18,172 bases of DNA from Chloroflexota bacterium. GTDB lineage: Bacteria; Chloroflexota; Anaerolineae; Aggregatilineales; Phototrophicaceae. Positions 1-7,008 of the stretch are shown here, in pieces. How positions within the stretch are numbered: position 1 is the stretch's first letter; each line of letters starts with the position of its first letter. A program made the position numbers and the translations under genes. Under the pieces are notes generated by a model. The model searched no databases. It worked only from the letters and a program-made list of their open reading frames with translations, and was not told the DNA's origin. The stretch covers positions 1 through 18,172 of the forward strand of contig JAPOYU010000107.1 of assembly GCA_026706395.1 (NCBI GenBank), written 5' to 3'.

Positions 1-68
1 ATCGCCCGCTGCGGCAAGCGGTGCGCTGTCTGCGTAGCTCGTTGGTATGTCAGTCAGAGGGCGAGCGA

Positions 69-779
69 CTACTCGTGCAGTTGGATGAGGAGAATCTCGC
101 CCGTGTTGAGGTCGGCGCTGAAGAGCCGCCCGTCCGGCGCCTGGACGATGCCATTGCCCGCCAGCAGGGGCGTCTCGCGGGCCGGCAGCGCCTCCGCCAG
201 TTGCGTCACCGTATCGTAGCTGCCGTCGCCGTCGCTGTCGGTCAACTGGCTCAGCTTGCCGCCGTTGAGCAAGATGATGCTGCTCCCGCGCGTGACCATG
301 CCCGCGACTTGCAGCAAGGCTTCATCCTCGTCGGCGAAGATGAGCGCCGTCTCGTCCGCCAGCCCGTCTTCGTCGGCGTCGCTCAAGCGGTAGATCTCGC
401 CCGCGCGCGTAACCGCCAGCAGGTGGCCGGCCTCATCAAAGGCCAGCGCCGCGATCGTATTCAGCCGGTCGCTATCAACCGGAACGCGACCATAGATCAG
501 GACCTCCGCCGATGTGAACGATGCTGCTTCAGTCGCGTCAGGCGCCGCTGTCGCAGTTGACGCCGCCGCCGTCTCCAGCGCCATCACGGTCACGGCGGCT
601 TGCGTCGCCCCAGCCGAACGCGCTTGCGCCGTCGCCTCCAACGCCGCAATCGTCGCTTGCGCTTCAGCCGCCGGTCCCGCCGCGGCAGCGGTCGCGTTCG
701 CCATCCGCTCGCGCAATTCGATCGCGCTGCAGGCCGCTAGCGCAAGCGCAAGCAACAGAGGAGTCCACCGTCTAACCAT
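69..779 (-). CDS. Lipoprotein with Ala-rich linker and partial dehydrogenase-type beta-propeller
   Basis: A 236-aa protein starting at the ATG at 779. A TTG at 791 would add four residues, and neither start has a clean ribosome site. Residues 1-17 are a lipoprotein signal ending in L-A-A-C with Cys17 as the lipidated residue, so it should be anchored outside the cytoplasmic membrane. Residues 22-90 are a low-complexity Ala/Thr/Glu stretch, probably a helical spacer. Residues 105-236 read like two or three blades of the PQQ-type glucose/sorbosone dehydrogenase propeller (A-x-A-F-D-E-x-G-H-L at about 110-120). They carry two Asp-rich Ca-binding-like loops, DADEDGLAD at 134-142 and DSDGDGSYD at 181-189. 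A full propeller has about six blades, so this is a fragment or a short variant. It lies 136 bp downstream of the membrane protein gene on the same strand. No catalytic role is claimed. Confidence 0.8.
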   Translation of the reverse strand: MVRRWTPLLLALALAACSAIELRERMANATAAAAGPAAEAQATIAALEATAQARSAGATQAAVTVMALETAAASTATAAPDATEAASFTSAEVLIYGRVPVDSDRLNTIAALAFDEAGHLLAVTRAGEIYRLSDADEDGLADETALIFADEDEALLQVAGMVTRGSSIILLNGGKLSQLTDSDGDGSYDTVTQLAEALPARETPLLAGNGIVQAPDGRLFSADLNTGEILLIQLHE

Positions 780-853
780 TCGTTGCAGCAACTCTCTGGG
801 TCCTCAGTAGTTCCCGGTTAGACTTGCTTAAACGTGAATTGCAGTGAGTGCGC

Positions 854-873
854 GGGCGAGCCAAGGCTCGCCC
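854..873. repeat. REP-like palindrome (GGGCGAGCC-AA-GGCTCGCCC)
   Basis: A perfect inverted repeat with 9-bp arms around AA, followed by CCTACAG. It sits in the 136-bp gap between two minus-strand genes. The overall form (GTAGGGGCG-type arm plus complementary arm) resembles the short intergenic palindromes scattered through many Chloroflexota genomes. It could also act as a processive hairpin or attenuator between the two genes. Only one copy is present in this window, so the repeat identity is an inference. Confidence 0.6.
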
Positions 874-927
874 CTACAGACATTTCCGGATGTGTTTGTC
901 CTATGTGTATTTGGCTCAATTTTCGGC

Positions 928-2310
928 TTAAACGGGCGGGGCTGCGGTGACAATGAAGACGAAGATGAAGATGAGAAAGGCGGCCATTACCCCGACGGAA
1001 ATCGCTGGTTTGAGCGCGATGCTCTCGGCCGGGCCCATGAGAATCTCGGCGCGCTTGCGGCGCATCGCATCCGCGACCTGATTGGCCAGCCAGCTCATGC
1101 CGAAGCCCGTGGCGATTATCGCGATGGCATAGGCCAAATTATCAGGTTCTTCCAGATTGTACAGGCTGCGGATGAGGGGCGCGTTGATCGCCATGGCGAC
1201 GATGACGGCGAGGGCGGTCCCGCGCCATTCGGGCTCCGACTTACGGATGGCGCTGCAGTAATATGCCCAGATGTCGATGGCGAGAAGGGGCAGCAAGGCG
1301 GCTACCCAGGCGACGTGTTGCAGCATTTCCGCCTCAAAGAGTTGGATCAAGCCGTAGCGGATGGCGAGGGCGAGCAGCCCGGAAGCGGTGGCGGCGCCGG
1401 CGCAGCGCAGGACGCGTGTGGCGATGACCCCGCAGAATGTCACGCAGGCCAGCAGGTTCGCCGCCAAGAGCCATTCAGGACGATACAGGCCGAGCCATTC
1501 CAGCCGGATGCCGGCCAGCGTCGCGTCCCAATCGATGAGCATGAGCTGCAGCCAGAGCAAGAGCACCGCAGCGAAGATCACCAGAGTGAAACTCTCGCTT
1601 ATCCTCAGCCGAAATACTGCCCTCCAGTTGCGTTCCGGCAGCGTGGATTCGTGGACGAAGAAAGCCAGCACAAGCGTTATCACGTAGCTCAAGAGCAAAA
1701 TCAGATGGGGTATGCTCCAGGCGGTGATGTCTTCGCCGAAGGTCCAATGCCAGAGGGGATCGGCCGGCAGCGCGTAGAGCAGGAAGGCGGCGTTGAGAAT
1801 CAGCAAGCTGACGATGATGTTCGAGCGGAATCGCTGCTGAAAGCTGCCGCGCAGATTGCGGTTGAGATAAAAGAGCGCCCAAAAGCCGGTGACGATGGTC
1901 GTGCTGAAGCCGAAATACATCAGCAGATGCGGGCGCCAGAACAGGTCTTCGCCGAAGGGTATGCCGTAAGAACGGTGCCAAAGTTCATCCCAGATGCCGC
2001 CGACGAATATCGCGATGCCTCCGCTAACGAGCAGGAGCGACAGGGCCTGGCGCGCGCTCAGAGGCAAGCTGTCGATTTGCGGTTGACGCAGCTTGGGCGC
2101 CAGCGGCCGAATGAGCAGATGCCAGAGCATCAGCGCGAAGGCGCAGATGACCAGGAGAAACAAGCCGGCTTGCAGCCAGAAGATGGTGGCGACGTTGGTC
2201 TCGGTCGGGATGCCGCCCCAGATTGCAAAGGCGGCGAAGATGACGGCGCCGGCTGCTGCGGCGAGCCTCCAGCCGAGGCGATTGGTCCGGTCAGTAGAGT
2301 GTGGGGTCAT
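928..2310 (-). CDS. Polytopic membrane protein with duplicated WH...PH motif, function unknown
   Basis: A 460-aa protein with about 13 hydrophobic segments and little else. The start at 2310 is chosen because GGAG lies 6 bases upstream. The longer frame from 2355 has no ribosome site and begins inside a likely promoter. Two neighbouring loop/helix units share one pattern: D108-x2-W111-H112-x2-Y-G116...E-D122-x2-W125-x2-H128, and D184-x2-W187-H188-x2-F-G192-E-D194-x3-W198-x3-H202. Each ends in P-H followed by a Leu-rich helix. The paired His, Asp and Trp residues at the membrane face suggest metal or haem ligation, but this is inference. I do not recognise a named family. The next gene downstream is a lipoprotein on the same strand and may be a partner. 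Confidence 0.85.
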   Translation of the reverse strand: MTPHSTDRTNRLGWRLAAAAGAVIFAAFAIWGGIPTETNVATIFWLQAGLFLLVICAFALMLWHLLIRPLAPKLRQPQIDSLPLSARQALSLLLVSGGIAIFVGGIWDELWHRSYGIPFGEDLFWRPHLLMYFGFSTTIVTGFWALFYLNRNLRGSFQQRFRSNIIVSLLILNAAFLLYALPADPLWHWTFGEDITAWSIPHLILLLSYVITLVLAFFVHESTLPERNWRAVFRLRISESFTLVIFAAVLLLWLQLMLIDWDATLAGIRLEWLGLYRPEWLLAANLLACVTFCGVIATRVLRCAGAATASGLLALAIRYGLIQLFEAEMLQHVAWVAALLPLLAIDIWAYYCSAIRKSEPEWRGTALAVIVAMAINAPLIRSLYNLEEPDNLAYAIAIIATGFGMSWLANQVADAMRRKRAEILMGPAESIALKPAISVGVMAAFLIFIFVFIVTAAPPV

Positions 2311-2359
2311 GGGGCGCTCCGTGGGCCGGGTCGGCGGTCGACCTAAGCTTACCATATAT

Positions 2360-2365
2360 GCTATA
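2360..2365 (-). promoter_or_regulatory. Possible -10 box (TATAGC) for the membrane protein gene
   Basis: On the minus strand TATAGCATAT lies about 50 bases before the ATG at 2310. It would give a leader of roughly 40 bases containing the GGAG ribosome site. No good -35 hexamer is visible, so the call is weak. It suggests the membrane protein is transcribed apart from the ATPase/TOPRIM pair upstream. Confidence 0.3.
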
Positions 2366-2406
2366 GCGGGAGTGATGGGCGGGTGGTTGAGGGCGGTTCG
2401 GGTATG

Positions 2407-3084
2407 TTAATTGAGGAGTTGTGCCAGGAAGGTTTTGGCTTGCTGGAAGGCGTCATTTTCCCAGAAGTCGTTAGGCAGCCAAGTCATGCGGAAGATATCT
2501 GAGATCCGATGCTTTTCAAGATCATCACCATCAGGGCGTGGGCTGAGATTTTTGCCAGCGACAAAGACTCGGACCCGAACTTTCGATACTCGTTCGGGCA
2601 CCATCTGTACGGGTCTTTTCTTCACGCAAGTCAAAAAGTCTTCAGTACACATCAAAACAGGGTCATCTGCAAATACTTGCATAATTAAATCTTCCAGCAT
2701 GCCTTCGCTGTCCTCTGACGGCAGCACTAGCACAATTACATCTGGTGGTCCCTCAGCAAGTTCCATTACTTTTTCTGGCACAGGCAATGTTAGAGTGTTT
2801 CCTCTATTTGCATTGCGAATGGCATCTTGTACGCTACGCAAAGCGTTGGTCTCAAAGTCCGCATCTCGCACAATGCCAATTCTTTCGATTTCCTCAAATG
2901 CGTTAAGGTTCATTAGCGTACGTAAGCGATTCGCTAGATTGTCCTTTCCATCAAACTGCACAATTCGAAGCGGCCACGAATCAGCCAATTTTAGATAAAG
3001 ACCTAGTTGAATGAAGAACTCCTGATCTTCCTTCCCTTCGACCAGTAGCAAGTGTGTAGTTCCCTCCGGGATCAATTCTGTCAT
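2407..3084 (-). CDS. DUF3226/OLD-type TOPRIM protein
   Basis: A 225-aa protein. Residues 11-76 hold the TOPRIM hallmarks: a hydrophobic strand followed by Glu16 (LLLVEGKED), and the D-x-D motif at D74/D76 (IVRDAD). Residues 121-132 (LPSEDSEGMLED) match the Leu-Pro...Gly...Leu-Glu-Asp segment I associate with DUF3226. TOPRIM domains of OLD family nucleases use these acids to bind metal and cut nucleic acid. Its start codon overlaps the stop of the ATPase gene (TAATG), with GAGG 7 bases upstream inside that gene, so the two are translationally coupled. OLD nucleases are ATPase-TOPRIM fusions. Here the two halves are separate, as in PARIS (AriA/AriB), although AriB carries DUF4435. Codon use is more AT-rich than in the flanking genes, which suggests transfer. 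The biological role is inferred, not shown. Confidence 0.85.
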   Translation of the reverse strand: MTELIPEGTTHLLLVEGKEDQEFFIQLGLYLKLADSWPLRIVQFDGKDNLANRLRTLMNLNAFEEIERIGIVRDADFETNALRSVQDAIRNANRGNTLTLPVPEKVMELAEGPPDVIVLVLPSEDSEGMLEDLIMQVFADDPVLMCTEDFLTCVKKRPVQMVPERVSKVRVRVFVAGKNLSPRPDGDDLEKHRISDIFRMTWLPNDFWENDAFQQAKTFLAQLLN

Positions 3085-4202
3085 TAGCGGACCTCGTGAT
3101 CAAAGTCAAAGGCTGCCACGGCTTCCATATCCAGTTCGTTATAAGTCGTGGCTCTGATTTCACCGGTCTTGCGGCTTCTGTCCAAGCGATGATAACGAAA
3201 GTCTTCAAGGTTGCCCGCTTCTGTGAAGGCTTCATAGGCGGCACGAATCATTTCGAGGCTGTGTGTTGTGGCGAAAACTTGGATATCGAGGTCGCGGGCG
3301 ACTTGACCGATGGCTTTCCAGACGTCCTTCTGCACCGAGTGGTGGATGCCGTTTTCGATTTCGTCGATCAAGACAATACCTTCAGGTAATTCGCCTAGAG
3401 CCAGCAGTATTCCGACGAGTCGGTTAATGCCTTCGCCCAAATGAGCAAGCGGGATTAATTTGGACAAACCAATATCCGCAAATATCAGAGGTTGATGCCC
3501 ATCGTATAGAAGTTCCAAGTCTTCGAGCCGTGGTTCAAGAACGCGCAATGAATTGACGAGCGCAGAGATGCCTTTTGCTTGTCGAATGGCGCTGAATTGT
3601 TTGGCAGTCGCAGAACGCTGTATGTCCACATTTGCCCAAAGCAGGGCGCACGAATTAATCGATATACGTGTGTACCTACTAAGATGAAGTTCGCCGTTCG
3701 CGACCACAAAGTAAATGAAGGTCTCAGGAGCATTGTCGTAAGCTAACCTAATGGCTTCGGTCGGCTGATACTCGACGAATGGGGCGAACCTTGCTTTGCG
3801 AATAGTGTCACTATAGAACCATCCCCAAACCTTTTCGTATTCCTCGGTATCTGTCTCCACGCGACATATGGAAAGTGGTTTGCCATTCCAAGTGTCCTCT
3901 GCGCTGGAGTCAGTATCAGCACACATTTCCACATTCGATTCCATATTGAAATCATAGAAGATCGAATCCACATCTATAACACTGGACGAACCAAGTTCGA
4001 CTGAGGATGAGTGCCCAAGATACTGGAGATCGGAACGCAAAAGTGTTCGAGCGCGCCTGTCGCCGCAGTATACTGAAATCGCCTCGAGCAGAGCGGTCTT
4101 GCCGGTGTTGTTCTTCCCTGCGATCAGATTCACGCGGCCGAGATCGTTGATCTGCAGGTCCTTGAAGCAGCGGAAATTCTTGACTCGAAATGACTTGTAC
4201 AT
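3084..4202 (-). CDS. OLD/ABC-type AAA ATPase, partner of TOPRIM protein
   Basis: A 372-aa ATPase of the AAA_15/AAA_21 (OLD-like, SMC/ABC-related) type. Walker A is at 29-36 (GKNNTGKT), after an N-terminal strand pair typical of RecF/OLD (F-R-V-K-N-F-R-C-F). A signature-like stretch is at 255-262 (LGEGINRL), Walker B at 276-281 (IVLIDE), and the switch His at 314 (ATTHS). The middle, 60-200, is variable and probably forms the arm or substrate part. I choose the ATG at 4202 because GGGAAGG precedes it by 6 bases. The ATG at 4238 lies only two bases past a perfect TATAAT and so would fall at or before the transcript start. The TOPRIM gene overlaps its stop codon. Several rare codons (TTA, ATA, AGA) and low GC set this pair apart from its surroundings. 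It may be an anti-phage effector or a DNA repair ATPase. Confidence 0.88.
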   Translation of the reverse strand: MYKSFRVKNFRCFKDLQINDLGRVNLIAGKNNTGKTALLEAISVYCGDRRARTLLRSDLQYLGHSSSVELGSSSVIDVDSIFYDFNMESNVEMCADTDSSAEDTWNGKPLSICRVETDTEEYEKVWGWFYSDTIRKARFAPFVEYQPTEAIRLAYDNAPETFIYFVVANGELHLSRYTRISINSCALLWANVDIQRSATAKQFSAIRQAKGISALVNSLRVLEPRLEDLELLYDGHQPLIFADIGLSKLIPLAHLGEGINRLVGILLALGELPEGIVLIDEIENGIHHSVQKDVWKAIGQVARDLDIQVFATTHSLEMIRAAYEAFTEAGNLEDFRYHRLDRSRKTGEIRATTYNELDMEAVAAFDFDHEVR

Positions 4203-4240
4203 CGCGCGCCTTCCCACGCTGTGCGTCTCATTCGCCATCC

Positions 4241-4270
4241 ATTATACATCTCAGCGCGGCGCATTTTCAG
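4241..4270 (-). promoter_or_regulatory. Promoter of the ATPase/TOPRIM operon
   Basis: The minus strand carries a perfect TATAAT (4246 to 4241). An 18-bp spacer separates it from CTGAAA (4270 to 4265), a four-of-six match to TTGACA. Transcription would begin near 4234, giving a leader of about 30 bases to the ATG at 4202. Confidence 0.6.
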
Positions 4271-4279
4271 TGCTACAAT
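4271..4279 (+). promoter_or_regulatory. Extended -10 promoter of tsaD, probably leaderless
   Basis: TGC-TACAAT on the plus strand is an extended -10 element. Only 6 bases (GCCGGC) separate it from the tsaD ATG at 4286, so transcription should start at or next to the A of the start codon. There is no ribosome binding site. The element overlaps the -35 side of the divergent ATPase promoter. Confidence 0.5.
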
Positions 4280-4285
4280 GCCGGC

Positions 4286-5359
4286 ATGAGCACTATCCTC
4301 GCCATTGAAACCTCCTGCGATGAGACGGCGGCCGCTGTCATCGTTGACGGGCGCCGCATCAAGAGCAATATCGTCGCCTCGCAGATCGACCTGCACGCGC
4401 AGTATGGCGGGGTTTTCCCCGAGGTGGCGTCGCGGGCGCATGCCGAAGCGATCAGCGCGGTGGTGGGGCGGGCGATGACCGAGGCGAGCGCCGGCTACGC
4501 CGATCTGGACGCGATAGCCGTGACGCAGGGACCGGGCTTGGTCGGGTCGCTGCTGGTGGGCATCAACTTCGCCAAGGGGCTGGCGCTGGCGACCGGTCTG
4601 CCTCTGCTGGGCATCAACCACTTGGAAGGGCACATCTATTCGCTTTGGCTGGCGCCGGACTTTGTCGAAGTCGAGTTCCCTGTGCTTATCGCCATTGTAT
4701 CGGGGGGACACAGCGAGTTGATCTTAATGCAAGATCACGGTCAATACCGTGAACGAGGCACAAGACTAGACGACGCGGCGGGGGAAGCATTCGACAAAGT
4801 TGGCCGTTTGCTAGGTTTGCCATATCCGGGTGGCCCGGCGATTGAACGGGCCGCGAAGACGGGTGATGCGAGCGCATACAAGTTTCCTCGCCAAGGCTAC
4901 TACAATTACCCGAAAAATCGCTTTGACTTTTCGTTCAGTGGCCTCAAGACAGCTGTGATGCGTGAGGTAACGGAGCAGCCGGCGAATCGTGGTCGGCGTC
5001 AGCGAGGCGCCGAGAGACGCGCGCGGCTTCGAAAAGATGTCAACATTCATGACGCGGCAGCTGCTTTTCAAGATGCCATAACGGATTCACTAGCTTACCA
5101 TATCCTCATTGCGGCCAGGAACCATGCTTGCAATGAGATATTCTTATGCGGCGGCGTCAGCGCCAATACGATGCTGCGCCAGAAGGTTCGGGAACTAAAC
5201 TATTTGCCTCTGCGGTTCCCTCCCCTGTACCTCTGCACGGACAACGCGGCGATGATTGGGGCGGCGGCACATTATCGTTTTCGCGACGGCCATCGAAGTT
5301 CGCTTGATTTCGAGGCGCGGGCGAGCTGGCGCTTGAGCGAGGATGTTTATGGAAGCTGA
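4286..5359 (+). CDS. tsaD: tRNA N6-adenosine threonylcarbamoyltransferase TsaD
   Basis: A 357-aa Kae1/TsaD protein. With TsaB and TsaE it transfers threonylcarbamoyl from TC-AMP to A37 of ANN-decoding tRNAs in the cytoplasm. The N-terminus (ILAIETSCDETAAA at 4-17) is the family hallmark. Metal ligands are His112 and His116 (NHLEGH) and Asp319 (CTDNAAMIG), and the ATPase-fold loop SGGHSEL is at 139-145. Residues 229-252 are an Arg-rich insertion, which partly explains the length above the usual 335-345. The start at 4286 follows from the conserved N-terminus. It lacks a ribosome site and has a -10 box just upstream, so the mRNA is probably leaderless. Codons change inside the gene: from about 4690 to 5200 TTA, CTA, AGA and ACA appear, unlike the GC-rich ends. 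Confidence 0.97.
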   Translation: MSTILAIETSCDETAAAVIVDGRRIKSNIVASQIDLHAQYGGVFPEVASRAHAEAISAVVGRAMTEASAGYADLDAIAVTQGPGLVGSLLVGINFAKGLALATGLPLLGINHLEGHIYSLWLAPDFVEVEFPVLIAIVSGGHSELILMQDHGQYRERGTRLDDAAGEAFDKVGRLLGLPYPGGPAIERAAKTGDASAYKFPRQGYYNYPKNRFDFSFSGLKTAVMREVTEQPANRGRRQRGAERRARLRKDVNIHDAAAAFQDAITDSLAYHILIAARNHACNEIFLCGGVSANTMLRQKVRELNYLPLRFPPLYLCTDNAAMIGAAAHYRFRDGHRSSLDFEARASWRLSEDVYGS

Positions 5360-5360
5360 C

Positions 5361-5388
5361 GCGGCGAACTTCATGGCTAAGTCGCCGC
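5361..5388 (+). terminator. Weak hairpin after tsaD
   Basis: GCGGCGA at 5361-5367 pairs with TCGCCGC at 5382-5388, directly after the tsaD stop codon. CTT/AAG can extend the stem with one bulge. No T-run follows, so it would be a poor intrinsic terminator and may only stabilise the 3' end. Confidence 0.35.
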
Positions 5389-5407
5389 GCAATATCACCC
5401 CAGCACC

Positions 5408-5415
5408 TGTACAAT
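5408..5415 (+). promoter_or_regulatory. Possible -10 box before the FAD oxidoreductase
   Basis: TGTACAAT lies 37 bases before the ATG at 5453. No convincing -35 is seen 17 bases further up, so this is tentative. Confidence 0.3.
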
Positions 5416-5452
5416 CAACAGTTGCGACGCTGGCTTACTCTGCGGGCAGAGC

Positions 5453-6763
5453 ATGACAAAACTTCGAATCGGCATCATCGGCGCGGGAGCGGCCGGGCTG
5501 GCCGCCGCCTGGGATTTCAGCCGCGCCGGGCACAAGGTCACCGTCTACGAAGCGGCTGAACAGGTCGGTGGTTTGGCGGCCGGCTTCAAAGACGACAGCT
5601 GGGACTGGACGCTGGAGAAGTTCTACCATCACTGGTTCGCCAACGATCATGACATCCTGGGGCTGGCTGAGGAGATGGGCGTGCGCGACAAGATCATCTT
5701 CCCGCGCCCGAAGACGAGCTACTGGGTCGATGGGGAGATCGTCCGCAGCGAGATATCGCCGTCGGCGCTTTTCCTGCCGCTTTCGCTGCCGGCCACGCTG
5801 CGCATGGCCCTGGCGGGCATGGCGATCAAGTTTGCGCCGAGCTGGCGGCCCTTCGAGCGGGTCGCCGCCGATGCCTGGATGCGCCGCTGGATGGGCGCGG
5901 AAGCCTATGAGAAGTTCTTCAAGCCGCTGCTGATTGGCAAGTTCGCCGAGCTTTACGACCAGGTGCCGATGTCCTTCATGTGGGCGCGGATCGTCAAGCG
6001 CACGCTGAAGCTCGGCACTTACACCGGCGGCTTTCAAGCTTTCCTCGATGAGCTGGCGGGGCAGCTGCGGGAGCGCGGCGTCGAGATATGTCTTGGGGCG
6101 CGGGTGGAGTCAATCGACGTTCGCGAGGGCGCACCGGCGCTGTTTACCGGCGGGCAGTGGCAAGGTTTCGATCGGATCTTGAGCACGACATCGCCGAGTC
6201 TGCTGCTGCGCATGGCGGAGGACCTGCGCGAGACAGCCTTTGGGGAGCAAGTGGCGGCGCTGAAGAGCATCGGCGGGCTCTGCGTCGTCTTGGCCTTGAA
6301 GCAGCCGCTCATGCCCGATGACAGCTATTGGCTCAACCTGCCGGCGACAACAGCCGACAAGTCCGGGTCGGCCTTTCCGTTTCTGGCGCTGGTGGAGCAT
6401 ACCAATTATATTTCGCGGGAACATTATGGCGGCGACCACATCGTCTACTGTGGCGATTACGTCCCGCCCGATCACGAGTATTTTCAGCTCAGCGAGGATG
6501 CCTTGATCGAGCGCTTCCTGCCGGCGTTGTCCAAAGTGAACCCGGCCTTCCAACGCGAATGGATACGCAAGCGCTGGGTCTGGCGCGCGCCCTATGCGCA
6601 GCCGGTGCCGGAGTTGAACCACAGCCGCAAGATCCCCGGAATAAAGACGCCGCTGCCGGGCCTTTTCTGGGCGAGCATGTCGCAGGTCTATCCCTGGGAC
6701 CGGGGTACGAATTACGCGGTTGAAATCGGTCGGAGAGCCGCCCGTCTGGCCTTGAGAGACTGA
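5453..6763 (+). CDS. FAD-dependent oxidoreductase (amine oxidase/protoporphyrinogen oxidase-like)
   Basis: A 436-aa flavoprotein. The N-terminal dinucleotide-binding fold is clear: G-x-G-x-x-G at 10-15 (GAGAAG), Glu33 at the end of the second strand for the FAD ribose, and G-G at 39-40 (EQVGGLAAG). The C-terminus (about 409-430, FWASMSQVYPWDRGTNYAVE) sits where this superfamily closes over the flavin. It belongs to the NAD(P)/FAD-binding amine oxidase group that includes HemY, phytoene desaturase and UDP-galactopyranose mutase relatives. The many Trp and Tyr residues at 46-110 resemble members found with polysaccharide or lipid genes, but the substrate cannot be read from the sequence. It has no signal peptide and is probably cytoplasmic. 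It stands alone between tsaD and the cyclase pair. The ribosome site is weak (GGGCAGAGC before the ATG). Confidence 0.85.
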   Translation: MTKLRIGIIGAGAAGLAAAWDFSRAGHKVTVYEAAEQVGGLAAGFKDDSWDWTLEKFYHHWFANDHDILGLAEEMGVRDKIIFPRPKTSYWVDGEIVRSEISPSALFLPLSLPATLRMALAGMAIKFAPSWRPFERVAADAWMRRWMGAEAYEKFFKPLLIGKFAELYDQVPMSFMWARIVKRTLKLGTYTGGFQAFLDELAGQLRERGVEICLGARVESIDVREGAPALFTGGQWQGFDRILSTTSPSLLLRMAEDLRETAFGEQVAALKSIGGLCVVLALKQPLMPDDSYWLNLPATTADKSGSAFPFLALVEHTNYISREHYGGDHIVYCGDYVPPDHEYFQLSEDALIERFLPALSKVNPAFQREWIRKRWVWRAPYAQPVPELNHSRKIPGIKTPLPGLFWASMSQVYPWDRGTNYAVEIGRRAARLALRD

Positions 6764-6779
6764 CCGGCCGGGCCGGTCA
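6761..6779 (+). terminator. Perfect hairpin overlapping the oxidoreductase stop codon
   Basis: TGACCGGC-CGG-GCCGGTCA has an 8-bp stem and a 3-base loop, and it begins with the stop codon itself. There is no T-run, so it may be a mRNA end-stabilising hairpin or a factor-assisted terminator rather than an intrinsic one. Confidence 0.5.
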
Positions 6780-6842
6780 AGACGCAGCGGTCTGGGATGG
6801 CGCGAGGGAGAAGAACATAATGCGACCGGCGTCAATTTGCAG

Positions 6843-6848
6843 TATACT
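6843..6848 (+). promoter_or_regulatory. Possible -10 box (TATACT) upstream of the cyclase pair
   Basis: TATACT lies in the 272-bp gap before the cyclase genes, with only a poor -35 candidate (TGCGAC at 6821). It is the best -10-like site in the gap. If used for the cyclase operon, the leader would be about 180 bases long and would contain a small frame and a hairpin. Confidence 0.35.
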
Positions 6849-6855
6849 GAGGCTG

Positions 6856-6963
6856 ATGGAAGGCATCGGCATGGCACTGCGTGTGGCTGCTGTCTTTTTC
6901 ATGCGCGTTGCATACCGAGAACGGTTCAGCTTGCTGAGGACGGTAAGGGAGAACCTGTATTAG
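6856..6963 (+). CDS. Possible 35-aa small protein or leader peptide
   Basis: An ATG frame of 35 codons begins 7 bases after the TATACT box, the same geometry as the leaderless tsaD start. The product begins MEGIGMALRVAAVFF and is a hydrophobic stretch followed by an Arg-rich tail, like a short membrane peptide. There is no ribosome site. It could be a leaderless small ORF ahead of the cyclase genes or a chance frame. Confidence 0.2.
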   Translation: MEGIGMALRVAAVFFMRVAYRERFSLLRTVRENLY

Positions 6964-6971
6964 TAAGGGCG

Positions 6972-7008
6972 GCGGGCGATTAGAGTTTTGAATTTGAAGG
7001 CCGCCCGC
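6972..7008 (+). promoter_or_regulatory. Hairpin in the likely 5' leader of the cyclase operon
   Basis: GCGGGCG at 6972-6978 pairs with CGCCCGC at 7002-7008 around a 23-base AT-rich loop. It ends just before the purine-rich ribosome site AGGAAAGG (7016-7023) of the first cyclase. It may influence translation, but no ligand or factor is suggested by the sequence. Confidence 0.3.

Noticed and set aside
1..68. An open minus-strand frame reaching the window edge after the first lipoprotein
   Set aside because: It has no start codon within the window and only about 20 codons. It could be intergenic DNA or a frameshifted continuation, and no call is supported.
844..2346. A 500-codon plus-strand open frame opposite the membrane protein gene
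   Set aside because: Its product is a low-complexity charged sequence without motifs. The minus strand encodes a clear polytopic membrane protein with a ribosome site, so this is an antisense shadow in GC-rich DNA.
2311..2355. A longer start for the membrane protein at 2355
   Set aside because: There is no ribosome site, and the sequence lies next to a likely -10 box. GGAG before 2310 is convincing.
2407..4202. Calling the ATPase/TOPRIM pair PARIS or Gabija outright
   Set aside because: The TOPRIM protein looks like DUF3226 rather than DUF4435, the ATPase is not fused to it, and no UvrD-like helicase is nearby.
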